The notes: generated from the sequence alone by a model not told the origin. A DNA stretch of 64,000 bases from Ancylobacter novellus (GCA_003241695.1 QFPN01000010.1:62001-126000); one strand, 5' to 3'; counted from the stretch's first letter, positions 35,513 to 46,240 are shown. Program-made: numbers and translations.

Positions 35513-36136
35513 ATGACCCCGGCGATCCGCAAACATCTGACCGACCGGAAGGACCGGTCCGGCTATCTCGACGGCCAGGTGCTCGTCGCCATGCCGTCGA
35601 TGTCGGACGACCGCTTCGCCCGCACCGTGATCTATGTCTGCGCCCATTCGCCCGAAGGCGCGATGGGCATCGTCGTCAACAAGCCCGCGCCGCACATCAG
35701 CTTTCCCGATCTGCTCGTGCAGCTCGACGTGATCTCGGACGGCGAGGAGATCCGCCTGCCGGAGCGCGCCGGCCTCGTGCAGGTGCTGCGCGGCGGCCCG
35801 GTGGAGAGCGGGCGCGGCTTCGTGCTGCATTCGGCCGACTTCATGATCGAGGACTCGACGCTGCCGATCGACGACGGCATCTGCCTGACGGCGACGCTCG
35901 ACATCCTGAAGGCGATCGCCCGCGGCGACGGCCCGCAGAAGGCGCTGCTGGCGCTCGGCTACGCCGGCTGGGCGCCGGGCCAGCTCGAGACCGAGATCCA
36001 GGCCAACGGCTGGCTCAACTGCCCGGCCGACCGCGGCCTCGTCTTCGACGACGAAGCGGACTCCAAATACGACCGCGCGCTCGCCAAGATCGGCATCGAC
36101 CTCGGCAAGCTCTCGACCGAAGCCGGGCATTCCTGA
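35513..36136 (+). CDS. YqgE/AlgH family protein
   Basis: A 207-residue cytosolic protein. Family marks: GYLDGQVLVAMPSM, FARTVIYVCAHSPEGAMGIVVNKP, LRGGPVESGRGFVLHS and the C-terminal GYAGWAPGQLETEIQANGWL. Function is poorly known; it is linked to alginate regulation in pseudomonads by name only. It is divergent from the DsbD-alpha-like gene with 129 bp between. Confidence 0.94.
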   Translation: MTPAIRKHLTDRKDRSGYLDGQVLVAMPSMSDDRFARTVIYVCAHSPEGAMGIVVNKPAPHISFPDLLVQLDVISDGEEIRLPERAGLVQVLRGGPVESGRGFVLHSADFMIEDSTLPIDDGICLTATLDILKAIARGDGPQKALLALGYAGWAPGQLETEIQANGWLNCPADRGLVFDDEADSKYDRALAKIGIDLGKLSTEAGHS

Positions 36137-36584
36137 ACCGTCTGAGACTGTCGCGTCACGAGGGTCTGTCGATCGACGCGATTTTTGGCCGGACGATCGA
36201 TGGCTTGGGCTGTTCTACGCGGTCTTCTGGCGCGCGGCGGCGGGGCAGGCATGCGCAGGGCTCGCCAGCGGCGCCGATAGATCGCGAGAACGACGAGCTT
36301 CACCCGAACGGCCCGCCTCGACGAGGCCGAAACGGGTGATCCGTGCAGAGCGATGCGCCGCTTCCAGAAATCAAACGACGTCACACATCAGGACTGACGC
36401 GAAAGTCCCGGCGCGGAGAGGCGAAGAACGGCGTTGTTCGGAAAGTGTCTTCTGCGGATTCGCCGCGCAGGGGCTCGCAATTTCTCCGCTCCGTTCAACC
36501 TCCTGTTTCACTTTCTCGGGCGAGATGGCGGCAAGGACGGCGTTTCGACGTCGAACCCGGCGGCGGGACAGGAGGGCTGTGCGT
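36137..36584. other. 448 bp gap without a supported gene
   Basis: Between the AlgH gene and the Gfo/Idh oxidoreductase no frame looks coding; all long frames here are in-frame extensions or Arg-rich shadows. No RNA gene or clear terminator was recognised. The last 20 bases hold the ribosome site AGGAGGG used by the next gene. A promoter for the polysaccharide cluster probably lies here. Confidence 0.6.
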
Positions 36585-37748
36585 TTGACCGAGGGGCCAC
36601 GGACCGGAATCGCGATCGTCGGCTGCGGCTATGTGGCGGACTCCTATCGCTGGCGCCTCGCGCTGCATGAGGACGCGCTGAAGCTGATCGGCGTCTGGGA
36701 CCACGATCCTCAGCGCCTCGCCGCCTTCTCCGCCTGCTGGGGCGACCGCGCCTATCGTTCGCTCGACGAGGTCTTGTCGGACCCCGAGGTTTCTCTCGTC
36801 CTCAACCTCACGACGCCCGAAAGCCATGCGGAGGTGACCGAGGTAGCGATCGCCGCCGGCCGCCACGTCTATTCCGAAAAACCGCTCGGCATGACGGTCG
36901 CGGAGGCCCGGCGCATGCGCGACCTCGCGCGCGCGGCCGGCGTCCGCCTCGCCTCCGCGCCCTGCAACGTGCTCGGCGAAAGCGCGCAGACGCTGTGGCG
37001 CGCGGTCCGGACCGGCGTCGCGGGCAAGGTCGCGCTCGCCTACGCCGAACTCGACGACGGCATGATCCACCGCGCGAACTACCGGACCTGGGCGAGCCGC
37101 AGCGGCCGGATCTGGCCCGCGCGCGGCGAGTTCGAGACCGGCTGCACCTTCGAGCATGCGGGCTACGCCGTCACGGTCTTCGCCGCGATGTTCGGGCCGG
37201 TCCGGCGCGTGACCGCGTTCTCGGCGCTGCTCGTGCCGGACAAGCGCACCGACCCGCCGCTGCCGCATCCGGCGCCGGACTTCTCGGTCGGCTGCCTGGA
37301 GTTCGACGGCGGGATCGTGGCGCGCGTGACCAATTCGGTCGTCGCCTCCTATGATCACCGCATGAGGATCTTCGGCGACGAGGGAACGCTCGAGCTGCGC
37401 GAGCCATGGGACTACGCTTCGCCGGTCAAGTTCCGTGCGGCCTCGGTCGGGCGGCTGTCGCGGCTGATGGAGCGCAAGCTTGGCGCGGGCTTCGGGGCCC
37501 GGCGCCTGTCTCCCGTGCGTCCGACGCCGTTCAAGACGGGTCGCGGCGCGCCCACCATGGACTTCATGCGCGGCCCCGCCGAACTCGCCGAGGCGATCCG
37601 GACGGGCCGCAAGTGCCGGCTCGACGAGGACTTCGCCGTCCACGTCACGGAGGTGACCGAGATGCTGCAGCATCCCGACCGTTTCAACCGGCCGGCCGTG
37701 GTGGAGTCGAGCTTCGCGCCGATCGAGCCGATGGACTGGGCGCGATGA
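36585..37748 (+). CDS. Gfo/Idh/MocA-family oxidoreductase
   Basis: A 387-residue NAD(P)-dependent sugar-type oxidoreductase. The Rossmann motif is IAIVGCGYVADSY; the family motif EKPLGMTV appears near residue 105; the C-terminal alpha/beta domain follows. The start is TTG at 36585 because AGGAGGG lies 8–9 bases upstream; a GTG six bases earlier is too close to it and the ATG at 36336 has no ribosome site. It overlaps the DUF6492 gene by four bases. With the glycosyltransferases that follow it probably modifies a nucleotide sugar or a glycan precursor. Confidence 0.88.
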   Translation: MTEGPRTGIAIVGCGYVADSYRWRLALHEDALKLIGVWDHDPQRLAAFSACWGDRAYRSLDEVLSDPEVSLVLNLTTPESHAEVTEVAIAAGRHVYSEKPLGMTVAEARRMRDLARAAGVRLASAPCNVLGESAQTLWRAVRTGVAGKVALAYAELDDGMIHRANYRTWASRSGRIWPARGEFETGCTFEHAGYAVTVFAAMFGPVRRVTAFSALLVPDKRTDPPLPHPAPDFSVGCLEFDGGIVARVTNSVVASYDHRMRIFGDEGTLELREPWDYASPVKFRAASVGRLSRLMERKLGAGFGARRLSPVRPTPFKTGRGAPTMDFMRGPAELAEAIRTGRKCRLDEDFAVHVTEVTEMLQHPDRFNRPAVVESSFAPIEPMDWAR

Positions 37749-38674
37749 GCGCCCGCCTCTCCGTCCGGCTCTCGACCTGCTCGTTCCGGGGCGACTTCGA
37801 GTCCTGCCGCACGCTGTGCGAAAGCGTCGACCGCTTCGTCGACGGCTCGATCGAGCATTGGCTGATCGTGCCTAGCCGAGACCTCGACCTGTTCCGCGGC
37901 CTCGGCGGCAGGCGCCGGCGGGTGGTCGCCGAGGACGCCTTCCTGCCGCGCGGCTTCTGGAAGGCGCCGACGCCGCCCGCGCCCGTGCGAAAACTCCTCG
38001 GGCTGCCTCGCCGCAACGTCTATCTGACGCCCTTCAGTCCGCCGGTCCGGGGCTGGATTGCGCAGCAGATCATGAAGATCGCGGCGACGGTCGAGGCCGA
38101 CGCCGACGTCGTCGTCCATGTCGACAGCGACAACGCCTTCATCCGGCCGCTCGCCTATGAGCATCTGGTGCGCGGCGACACAGTGCGGCTCTACCGCAGC
38201 CCCGAGATGATCCCGCTCGACACCCATCGCCGCTGGCATCGTGCGGCGTCCGCGCTGCTCGGCCTGCCGGACGAGGACTGGCACGGCGCGGAATATATCG
38301 ACGCGCTGGTGGTCTGGCGCCGCTCGGCCGCGGCCGCGATGGCGGAGCGGATCGAGGCGGTGGCGGGCAAGTCGTGGCGCGTCGCGCTGTCGCGCACGCC
38401 GCACTTCGCCGAATACGTTCTCTACGGCGTCCACGCCGACCGCATCATGGGCTTCGAGGCCGCGGGCGTGTGGCCGGAGCCGCTGTCGCTCTGCCATTCG
38501 CGCTGGTCGGGCGACTTCGCCGGTCCCGAGGACGAGGAGGCCTTCGTGAAGGCGGTGCGGCCGGGGCAGGTGTCGTGCCTGATCCAGTCGACCATCGACC
38601 TGACGCCGGAGCGCCGCGCCGAACTCTATGCCCGCGTCGAGCGCGAGGCCGCCCGGCAGGACGCCGGAGGCTGA
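37745..38674 (+). CDS. DUF6492-like protein, probable glycosyltransferase fold
   Basis: A 309-residue soluble protein (LSTCSFRGDFESCRTLCESVDRF; VVVHVDSDNAFIRPL). The DSDNAF segment recalls the DxD metal motif of nucleotide-sugar transferases, and the overall pattern fits DUF6492, a family placed in polysaccharide clusters. Direct activity is not known. ATG overlaps the stop of the oxidoreductase gene (ATGA). It is convergent with the GT2 gene, 8 bp apart. Confidence 0.75.
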   Translation: MSARLSVRLSTCSFRGDFESCRTLCESVDRFVDGSIEHWLIVPSRDLDLFRGLGGRRRRVVAEDAFLPRGFWKAPTPPAPVRKLLGLPRRNVYLTPFSPPVRGWIAQQIMKIAATVEADADVVVHVDSDNAFIRPLAYEHLVRGDTVRLYRSPEMIPLDTHRRWHRAASALLGLPDEDWHGAEYIDALVVWRRSAAAAMAERIEAVAGKSWRVALSRTPHFAEYVLYGVHADRIMGFEAAGVWPEPLSLCHSRWSGDFAGPEDEEAFVKAVRPGQVSCLIQSTIDLTPERRAELYARVEREAARQDAGG

Positions 38675-38682
38675 AGGGCGTC

Positions 38683-39639
38683 TCAGCTCGGCCTGCGGTC
38701 GCCCTCGCGATAGACCGGGTATAGCCCGCCGAAGGAGAGCTTGCCGAGGACGCCGGCCCAGCGGAAGCCATAGTCGGCGCGCGCGTCCGAGCCGCGCAGC
38801 GCCTGCGCCGGCCCCGAGGCCGCGAGCAGCCCAGCCTGAACGGCGGCCTTGACCCGGATGGTCCAGCGCTCGAGCTGCGGCGAACGGCTCGCCCCGGCCA
38901 CCGCGGCCGCGTAGGCCTGCCCGCCGGCGTAGAGACGGCGGCGCAGATAGGCGCCGTCGCAGCGCGCCGCCGGCACGTCCTCTACGGCGACGGCGTCCGG
39001 CAGCCAGCCGAAGCGCAGGCCCCGCGCCTGCAGCCGGCAGAACAGGTCATAGTCTTCGCCGCCCGCGTCGCCGAAGGCCGGATCGAAGGCGAGCCCGCCC
39101 TCGAGCGCGCGGCGCCGGAAGATCGAGTTGCAGGTTCCAAGGGTGATCCCCGGCGTTTTCGCCGGTCCCATGGCGTAGAGTTCCGTGCCCGCCGGTCCCG
39201 CGACCTCGCGCGAGAACAGGTTGCGGATCGCGGGGCTCGCGCGCTCCGGCGCCTCGAAGCGCGGGGCCACGCGCCCGAACAGCACGTCTTGCGGCAGCGC
39301 GGAGAGGCCCGCGACCACGGCTTCGAGCCAGCCCGCGTCCGCCTCTTGGTCGTCGTCGAGGAAAGCCACGACGTCGGCGTCGGCCGCCGCCGCGAGGCCG
39401 GCGTTGCGCGCGACGGAGATGTTGGGCGGCCCCGCCTCGACATAGCGCAGGAGATAGGGGCTGTCGGGCCTCAGGGCGTCCACGACGGCGCGCGCCTCGG
39501 CCTTCGGATCGTTGTCGACGACCACGGCCACGACGTCGAGCCCCTCGGGCCTGCGCATCGCGAAGATCGACCGCAACGCGCGAGCGAGCGGGCCGGGGCG
39601 CAGATAGGTGCAGATGACGATCGCGACGTCGGTTGCCAA
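38683..39639 (-). CDS. family 2 glycosyltransferase
   Basis: A 318-residue GT-A transferase. The N-terminus VAIVICTYLRPGPLARALRSI, VVDNDPKAEA, ISVARNAGLAAA and the metal-binding FLDDDQEAD are diagnostic; ED in GGEDYDLFCRL is the likely base. It starts with TTG at 39639, ten bases after the stop of the WecG-like gene and preceded by TGAGG. No membrane segment is obvious. It probably adds a sugar during exopolysaccharide or O-antigen assembly. Confidence 0.9.
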   Translation of the reverse strand: MATDVAIVICTYLRPGPLARALRSIFAMRRPEGLDVVAVVVDNDPKAEARAVVDALRPDSPYLLRYVEAGPPNISVARNAGLAAAADADVVAFLDDDQEADAGWLEAVVAGLSALPQDVLFGRVAPRFEAPERASPAIRNLFSREVAGPAGTELYAMGPAKTPGITLGTCNSIFRRRALEGGLAFDPAFGDAGGEDYDLFCRLQARGLRFGWLPDAVAVEDVPAARCDGAYLRRRLYAGGQAYAAAVAGASRSPQLERWTIRVKAAVQAGLLAASGPAQALRGSDARADYGFRWAGVLGKLSFGGLYPVYREGDRRPS

Positions 39640-39649
39640 CCTCAGGCCT

Positions 39650-40426
39650 CTAGCGCCTGAGGTCGCGCAGATAGAGGCGCAGCACCGCCGGGCTCTCGAT
39701 CAGATAGCGCCGCCACATCCGGCGCGGCTCGGTCGTGAGGCGGTAGAGCCATTCGAGGCCGAGGCGCGACATCGCGCGCGGCGCGCGCTTCCTCCGGCCG
39801 ACGAGGAACTCGACGGCGGCCCCGATGCAGAGCCCGACGCCCCGCGCCATCCCACGGGAGCGGAGCGCCTCCGCGACCGCCTCCTGCTGCGGCGAGCCGA
39901 CGGCCAGCAGCGTGATCCGGGCCGGATGGGTCTCGATGAAGCCGACGGTGCGCTCGAAGGCGTTGCGGTCGGAGGCGAGGCCCATCGGCGCCTCGAAATG
40001 CGAGGCGGCGGTCAGGCCGGTCTTCGCTACGAAGGCGTCGAACAGCGCCGTGTCGCCCCCGACGAGCAGCACCGTCGCGTCCCGCGGCAGGCGGGCGTCG
40101 CCGAACAGCGCGACCACGAGATCCGCGCCCGGCGCGGCCGGAAGGTCCACGCCGCGGCTCCGCGCCAGCATCGCGACCACGCGGCTGTCGTTGAGGCAGA
40201 GCCAGGCGCGCCGATAGGGGCCGGCGAACGTGTCCGGCTCTCCCGCGATGCGCGCCAGATGCGCGGCGTTCGGCGTCACGATCGCGGCGAAGGGCGCGGC
40301 GGGCGGCCGGGCGAGAACCTCCGAAACGACGTCGTCGACCGACAGGCGATCGTAGTCGACGCCGAGAAAGCGCGCGCGATCCCGCATGTCCTCGCTATCC
40401 GCCACTGCGCACGCGGGGGCGGACAT
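39650..40426 (-). CDS. WecG/TagA/CpsF-family glycosyltransferase
   Basis: A 258-residue GT26 transferase that in relatives adds a ManNAcA- or glucuronic-type sugar to lipid-linked intermediates. Marks: IVTPNAAHLARI, LCLNDSRVVAMLARSRG, GDTALFDAFVAKTGL, ITLLAVGSPQQEAVAEALR and GLCIGAAVEFLVGRRKRAPR, then GLEWLYRLTTEPRRMWRRYL. ATG at 40426 is preferred; a GTG nine bases earlier is possible. It is followed by the GT2 gene in the same direction. Confidence 0.92.
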   Translation of the reverse strand: MSAPACAVADSEDMRDRARFLGVDYDRLSVDDVVSEVLARPPAAPFAAIVTPNAAHLARIAGEPDTFAGPYRRAWLCLNDSRVVAMLARSRGVDLPAAPGADLVVALFGDARLPRDATVLLVGGDTALFDAFVAKTGLTAASHFEAPMGLASDRNAFERTVGFIETHPARITLLAVGSPQQEAVAEALRSRGMARGVGLCIGAAVEFLVGRRKRAPRAMSRLGLEWLYRLTTEPRRMWRRYLIESPAVLRLYLRDLRR

Positions 40427-40471
40427 CGCCGCCACCGGCCCCGAACCGCATGATGAGGTCGCGTCCGATCT

Positions 40472-41821
40472 TCAGTCTCCCTTGCCGCGTGCGCCGCGAG
40501 CGTCGACGAGCGCACGGCTTCGCATCGATACGAACATGGCGAGAAGTGAAATATTGCAGAACGGAACGCCTCGGATAAACAAGGTCGCTTCCGTTAAATT
40601 ATGCAACAAATACAGCATCAATATCAACGTCAGCAGCCCGTTGGCCCAGGCCGTCGTCAGCGATGCGCGCGCCGAGAAGCTCCATCGCGCCGCGACGAGA
40701 AGCTGCACGACGACGACCATCGCGGCGAGGACTGTCGCGGGGAGACCGATCTGCAGCCAGAGCTCGAGATAGCCGTTGTGCGCCTGGTTGATGGTTCCGA
40801 TCTCGATGTCGCCGAGCCATGAGCCGGGGTCGACCCTGAGCAGCGGGTCGGCGCCGGGTCCGACGTCCCAGAACGCGCCGTAGCCGTGGCCGAGCCACGG
40901 CCGCTCGCCGGCGCGGTCGAGCGCGAAGGCCCACAACTCGTCACGGCCTGTGAAGCTCGCGTCGCCGGTGAAGACGGCGGCGAAACCGGCGGGATCGAAC
41001 CCCGACGCGGCGAAGGCCGCGAGCAGGCCCGCCCCGCCGAGCGCCGCGAAGCCGGCCGCCAGCGCGACGAAACGCGGGCCGAAGCGCCGCGCCAGCTCCG
41101 CGCAGGCGATCAGCCCGAAGGCGAGCAGGGTCAACGCGATCGAGGTCTTGCTCCGGGTCGCGAGCAGGAACAGCAGGATAAGCGCGAGCCCCACGAGGCC
41201 GAGCGCGATCCGCCGGGAATCGCGCGCCCCGAGCGTCCAGGTCGCGGCCGTCACCGCCGCGATCATCGCCACGATGCCGGCGACGTTCTTCTGGCTGTAG
41301 ATGCCCCGCACGCCGAGATCGGTGATCGCGACGCCGGGCGCGGCCGCCGTCGCCAGGATGTTGAGCAGGACGATCCCGACGAGCGCCGCGAACAGGACGG
41401 TGTGGAAACGCCTCAGATCCGTGACGCCCGCCGCGCAGCCGGCCGCGACGACGGTCAGCATCACAAGCAGGATGCCGCGGCGGACGGTGAGATCGGGGTG
41501 GTCTGACCAGAAGACGCTCGCGAGGCAGAACCCCACGACCAGCGCAAGGCCGAGCGCCCGCGGAACCATGGAGACCGTCGCGCGCCATTCGACGGCGAGC
41601 GCCGCGAGCGCGAGCGCGAACAGGCCGAGCACCGCGACGCGGTCGAGCGGGTTGCCGTCGACGCGCTGCGCGGCCGAAGGGTCGCCGAACGGCTGGGTCC
41701 CGATGAAGACGTAGGCGAGGAAGCCGATCAGCAGCGCAAGATGCAGCGCGCCGCGCCAGCCGGCGGCCTGCGGGCGGGCGATGGCGAGCGGGCGGGCGTG
41801 ATAGGCCGGGATTTCAGTCAT
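40472..41821 (-). CDS. O-antigen ligase/polymerase family membrane protein
   Basis: A 449-residue protein with ten or more hydrophobic segments and a large periplasmic loop containing GRDELWAFALDRAGERPWLGHGYGAFW and NQAHNGYLELWLQIGLP, the Wzy_C/WaaL signature. The NQAHNGYLE His is the usual functional residue. It ligates or polymerises glycan at the outer face of the inner membrane. Head gene of the leftward unit ligase–WecG–GT2. Confidence 0.92.
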   Translation of the reverse strand: MTEIPAYHARPLAIARPQAAGWRGALHLALLIGFLAYVFIGTQPFGDPSAAQRVDGNPLDRVAVLGLFALALAALAVEWRATVSMVPRALGLALVVGFCLASVFWSDHPDLTVRRGILLVMLTVVAAGCAAGVTDLRRFHTVLFAALVGIVLLNILATAAAPGVAITDLGVRGIYSQKNVAGIVAMIAAVTAATWTLGARDSRRIALGLVGLALILLFLLATRSKTSIALTLLAFGLIACAELARRFGPRFVALAAGFAALGGAGLLAAFAASGFDPAGFAAVFTGDASFTGRDELWAFALDRAGERPWLGHGYGAFWDVGPGADPLLRVDPGSWLGDIEIGTINQAHNGYLELWLQIGLPATVLAAMVVVVQLLVAARWSFSARASLTTAWANGLLTLILMLYLLHNLTEATLFIRGVPFCNISLLAMFVSMRSRALVDARGARGKGD

Positions 41822-42279
41822 GAAAACGTCCCGCGCCGCGGCGGCCGGCGCGGCGAATCATGGGGCGACGGTTGCGCTATGGGGTCATCGTACCACGTCT
41901 TCGCGCACATCCGGCCGGTGGGCGTCGCGATCTCATTTTTGCGGAGCCACAACGTCTGAAGAGGTAACCCGCCGATTGGAGGCCAGCGCCCAGCGTCGGG
42001 AAAGCGACGATCCTGAGACAGGAAACTGCATCTTCAGTTTCGACCGGCGCAGAACGCGGCCCGGCTCCTCGCGTCGCTGACGGAGCGCAGGCAATGACCA
42101 CGGACGGCTCGGGCGACGTCGCGGTCTCTCCCGCGCCTCCGGCGCCCGCGGCGGCGTCCTGCGGCGGATTCTGCGATCGAACCCGTGGACGCCCGCGACG
42201 GGCTCGGGCATCACGGACGGGACGTTCGAGGATCCGCGCCGCGCCGGCCGGTCTTCCTTCCCGCCGAGAGTCCGATCCC
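41822..42279. other. 458 bp gap without a supported gene
   Basis: This lies between the ligase gene and the carboxypeptidase gene, which are divergent. The in-frame extension of the carboxypeptidase frame back to 42094 is Pro/Arg-rich and not conserved-looking. No RNA, repeat or terminator was recognised. Both promoters must be here. Confidence 0.55.
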
Positions 42280-43770
<1,491 letters not shown>

Positions 43771-43823
43771 GCCAAGCGCTCGCCGTCACGCCCGCGGAGA
43801 CGTGAGGGCGCAAGCGGCAGGTC

Positions 43824-44855
43824 TCACCAGACCTTCGTGACCGTGTAGCCCGCGCCCCTGAACAGCTCGATCAGACCCTTCCTGCCCGGAAGGTGCAGGG
43901 CGCCGACGGCGATCAGCGTCGGGCCGGCGTCGACGAGCGGACGGGAGCGCTCGAACATCAGTCGGTTGCGGCGGTCGACGATGTCCTCGAGGAAGTCGGC
44001 GTAGGCCGAGACGTCGAGAGCCTCGCCCAGGGTCTCGCGCTTCATCGCAAAGTACCAGCCGACCCGCCGGGCGCGGTAGAGCGCGAGCGTCGTCGCCTGC
44101 AGGTCGTCGCTCGCCGACGCGTTGGCGACGGCGTCGCGCACCATCTTGCGCGCGGTCTCCTCGGGCGCGGCGGCCGCGGCCTCGAGCTGCTCGGACACGG
44201 TCTCGAGCCCGACGACCTTGAGCCCGGCGTCCTTCGCCGCCTGCTCGACCGCGCCGTCCACCACCGTCTCGCCGCCGCTGATCTTCTTCAACTCGCAGGC
44301 CGAGACCTGCAGCGTGACGCCGAGGAACCAGGGCTTCAGCATGGGGGCGACGGAGGCCGGCATGCCGGCCTCAGCGAGCCGCCGCCTCACTTCCTCCGCC
44401 TGCGCCTCGTTGAGTCCGTCGAGGCCCTTTCCGGAGACGTCCACGCCGTTGCGGGTCACGAAGGAGATCATCTCGGCCTGCGCCGCCGGCCCCTTCGCGT
44501 CGGCGAGCTCGATCGCGACGGTCTTGACCTCGCCGAGCGCCTCGCGGACCGGCGCGGCCAGCGCCACCAGATCCTTCTCGGTCGTGTGCATGGTGCCGAA
44601 CAGGTAGGAAGGCTTTGCGCCGTCCTTGCCCTCGATCCGCCACAGCAGCCCCTCGGCGTTCGGCACGGTCCGCGCCTCGGCCTCGAAGGCGGCGTAGGCC
44701 TCCGGCCGCTCCGCCTTCGCCTTGGCGATCAGGTCCTGCCCCTGGCAGGAGGGAGCCGCGGAGCCGTCGGCGGGCGGGGCGGCGGGATCGGCGGCGGCCG
44801 GCGCGGCTGCGAGCACGAAGGCGAACGCCGCGAGGCGCAAGGCTGGCCCGATCAT
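43824..44855 (-). CDS. TraB/GumN family exported protein
   Basis: A 343-residue protein with signal peptide and one TraB/GumN domain. Signature parts: YLFGTMHTTEKDLVAL (GTMH), AIELAD, VGLETVSEQLEAA and the terminal VGALHLPGRKGLIELFRGAGY. In related families this fold is proposed to be a metalloprotease, but activity is unproven. No partner in the immediate neighbourhood. Confidence 0.9.
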   Translation of the reverse strand: MIGPALRLAAFAFVLAAAPAAADPAAPPADGSAAPSCQGQDLIAKAKAERPEAYAAFEAEARTVPNAEGLLWRIEGKDGAKPSYLFGTMHTTEKDLVALAAPVREALGEVKTVAIELADAKGPAAQAEMISFVTRNGVDVSGKGLDGLNEAQAEEVRRRLAEAGMPASVAPMLKPWFLGVTLQVSACELKKISGGETVVDGAVEQAAKDAGLKVVGLETVSEQLEAAAAAPEETARKMVRDAVANASASDDLQATTLALYRARRVGWYFAMKRETLGEALDVSAYADFLEDIVDRRNRLMFERSRPLVDAGPTLIAVGALHLPGRKGLIELFRGAGYTVTKVW

Positions 44856-44978
44856 CGGCCGCTCCGAAGAGGTTTCGTCGCGCGTCTTCTAACAGCCGCG
44901 CCGCGACCAAAGCGTTAAGCCGGGAGCGTTCTCGAGACGCTGTTCCGCGGCGCGCCGGATGGCGCTAGAACGCATGCC

Positions 44979-45818
44979 ATGTCGCTCTCCCCAGAAGAAG
45001 TCGAACGCTACGCCCGGCACATCGTGCTGAGGGAGATCGGCGGTCCCGGCCAGCAGCGCCTCCGGAAGGCGCGCGTGCTGGTGGTGGGCGCGGGCGGGCT
45101 CGGCTCGCCGCTCGCGCTCTACCTTGCGGCGGCGGGCGTCGGGACGATCGGGATCGTCGACGACGACGTCGTCTCGCTTTCGAACCTCCAGCGTCAGGTG
45201 CTGCACGCGACGGCGTCGGTCGGCGCGAAGAAGACCGCGTCGGCCGCCGAGGCTCTGGCGCGGGTCAATCCGCATGTCGCGGTCGAGACGCACGACGTCC
45301 GGCTCGACGCGGACAACGCCATGGATCTGATTGGCGCCTATGACGTCGTGGCCGACGGTTCCGACAGCTTCGCCACCCGCTACCTCGTCGCCGACGCCTG
45401 CGCGCTCGCGAAGACGCCGCTCGTCACGGCGCAGCTCGGAACCTTCGACGCCTCGCTGACCACGATCCGCGCCCATGAGCGCCGCCCGGACGGAACGCCG
45501 AACCCGACCTGGCGCTGCCTCTTCCCCGAGCCGCCCCCGCCCGGAACCGTGCCGTCCTGCGCGGAAGCGGGCGTCCTCGGCGCGCTCGCCGGCATGATGG
45601 GCTCGATGATGGCGATCGAGGTCGTGCGCGAGATCGTCGGCTTCGGTCAGGGGCTCGTCGGCCGGCTTCTCGTGGTGGACGCCCTCGACATGCGCTTCGA
45701 AACGCTGACCTACGACTGGGACCCCGAAAACCCCGTCACGGGCGAGACGCCGACCATCCGGGACCTGTCCGTCCATGCGAAGCGCCGAGGGGACGCATCG
45801 CACGCTCCGGCCGCGTGA
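44979..45818 (+). CDS. HesA/MoeB/ThiF-family adenylyltransferase without zinc cysteines
   Basis: A 279-residue E1-like enzyme that adenylates the C-terminus of small sulfur-carrier proteins such as MoaD or ThiS. ATP site: VVGAGGLGSPLALYLA; other marks: DDDVVSLSNLQRQVLH, DGSDSFATRYLV, CLFPEPPPPG and CAEAGVLGALAG. MoeB normally has two CxxC zinc pairs. Here the first is only WRC and the C-terminal one reads NPVTGETPTI, as in other rhizobial members. This agrees with molybdopterin supply for the two molybdenum hydroxylases found further right. Confidence 0.9.
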   Translation: MSLSPEEVERYARHIVLREIGGPGQQRLRKARVLVVGAGGLGSPLALYLAAAGVGTIGIVDDDVVSLSNLQRQVLHATASVGAKKTASAAEALARVNPHVAVETHDVRLDADNAMDLIGAYDVVADGSDSFATRYLVADACALAKTPLVTAQLGTFDASLTTIRAHERRPDGTPNPTWRCLFPEPPPPGTVPSCAEAGVLGALAGMMGSMMAIEVVREIVGFGQGLVGRLLVVDALDMRFETLTYDWDPENPVTGETPTIRDLSVHAKRRGDASHAPAA

Positions 45819-45846
45819 AGCGCGCCCTGCCTAGGCGCGTCCGGTC

Positions 45847-46200
45847 TCAGCGCGTCCATGTGAAGGCGGCGGAGCGGCGCATGATCTTCAGCGCGCCGTC
45901 CTCGCCGCGGATCGCCACGTAGCAGCTCTCGCGCCCGGCGCTCCCGAGCGTCATGCAGAACCCTTCGTCGTCGAGACGCCACGTCCCCGCCCCCGCCGAG
46001 CCTGCGCGGCCGCCGGTTCGCGTCAGCGTGCCGTCCGGGGCGAAGGAGAAGCTCGACTTGCCGCCGCGCGGACCGACGGTCGCGATCGTCCGGCCGTCCA
46101 GCCACGCGGATTTGAGTTCCTGCGGCCCGACGAGCTCCGCGGCGGAAGCCGCCGCCGTCGACAGCGCCGCGAAGAAGAGAACAGCGAACGCCGCACGCAT
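45847..46200 (-). CDS. small exported protein, unknown
   Basis: A 117-residue protein with signal peptide ending SAAA near residue 20 and a compact beta-rich body (SFSFAPDGTLTRTGG, GTWRLDDEGFCMTLG, ESCYVAIRGEDGALK) with two cysteines that could pair. It resembles small periplasmic DUF995-like domains but is not assigned. ATG at 46200 is preferred; ATG at 46221 would place the initiation site against the inverted repeat at 46224–46240. Confidence 0.75.
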   Translation of the reverse strand: MRAAFAVLFFAALSTAAASAAELVGPQELKSAWLDGRTIATVGPRGGKSSFSFAPDGTLTRTGGRAGSAGAGTWRLDDEGFCMTLGSAGRESCYVAIRGEDGALKIMRRSAAFTWTR

Positions 46201-46223
46201 CGGAACCGCCTTTATGTTCATAA

Positions 46224-46240
46224 TTTGTTCCAAGAACAAA
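46224..46240. promoter_or_regulatory. perfect 7-base inverted repeat, probable operator
   Basis: TTTGTTC-CAA-GAACAAA is a perfect palindrome with a three-base spacer, located 23–40 bases upstream of the small exported protein's ATG. It is the kind of site bound by a dimeric regulator. No regulator gene lies next to it, so the binder is unknown. Confidence 0.5.

Noticed and set aside
36336..36584. N-terminal extension of the Gfo/Idh oxidoreductase
   Set aside because: The extension lacks a ribosome site and family similarity; the TTG at 36585 with AGGAGGG upstream starts exactly before the Rossmann fold.
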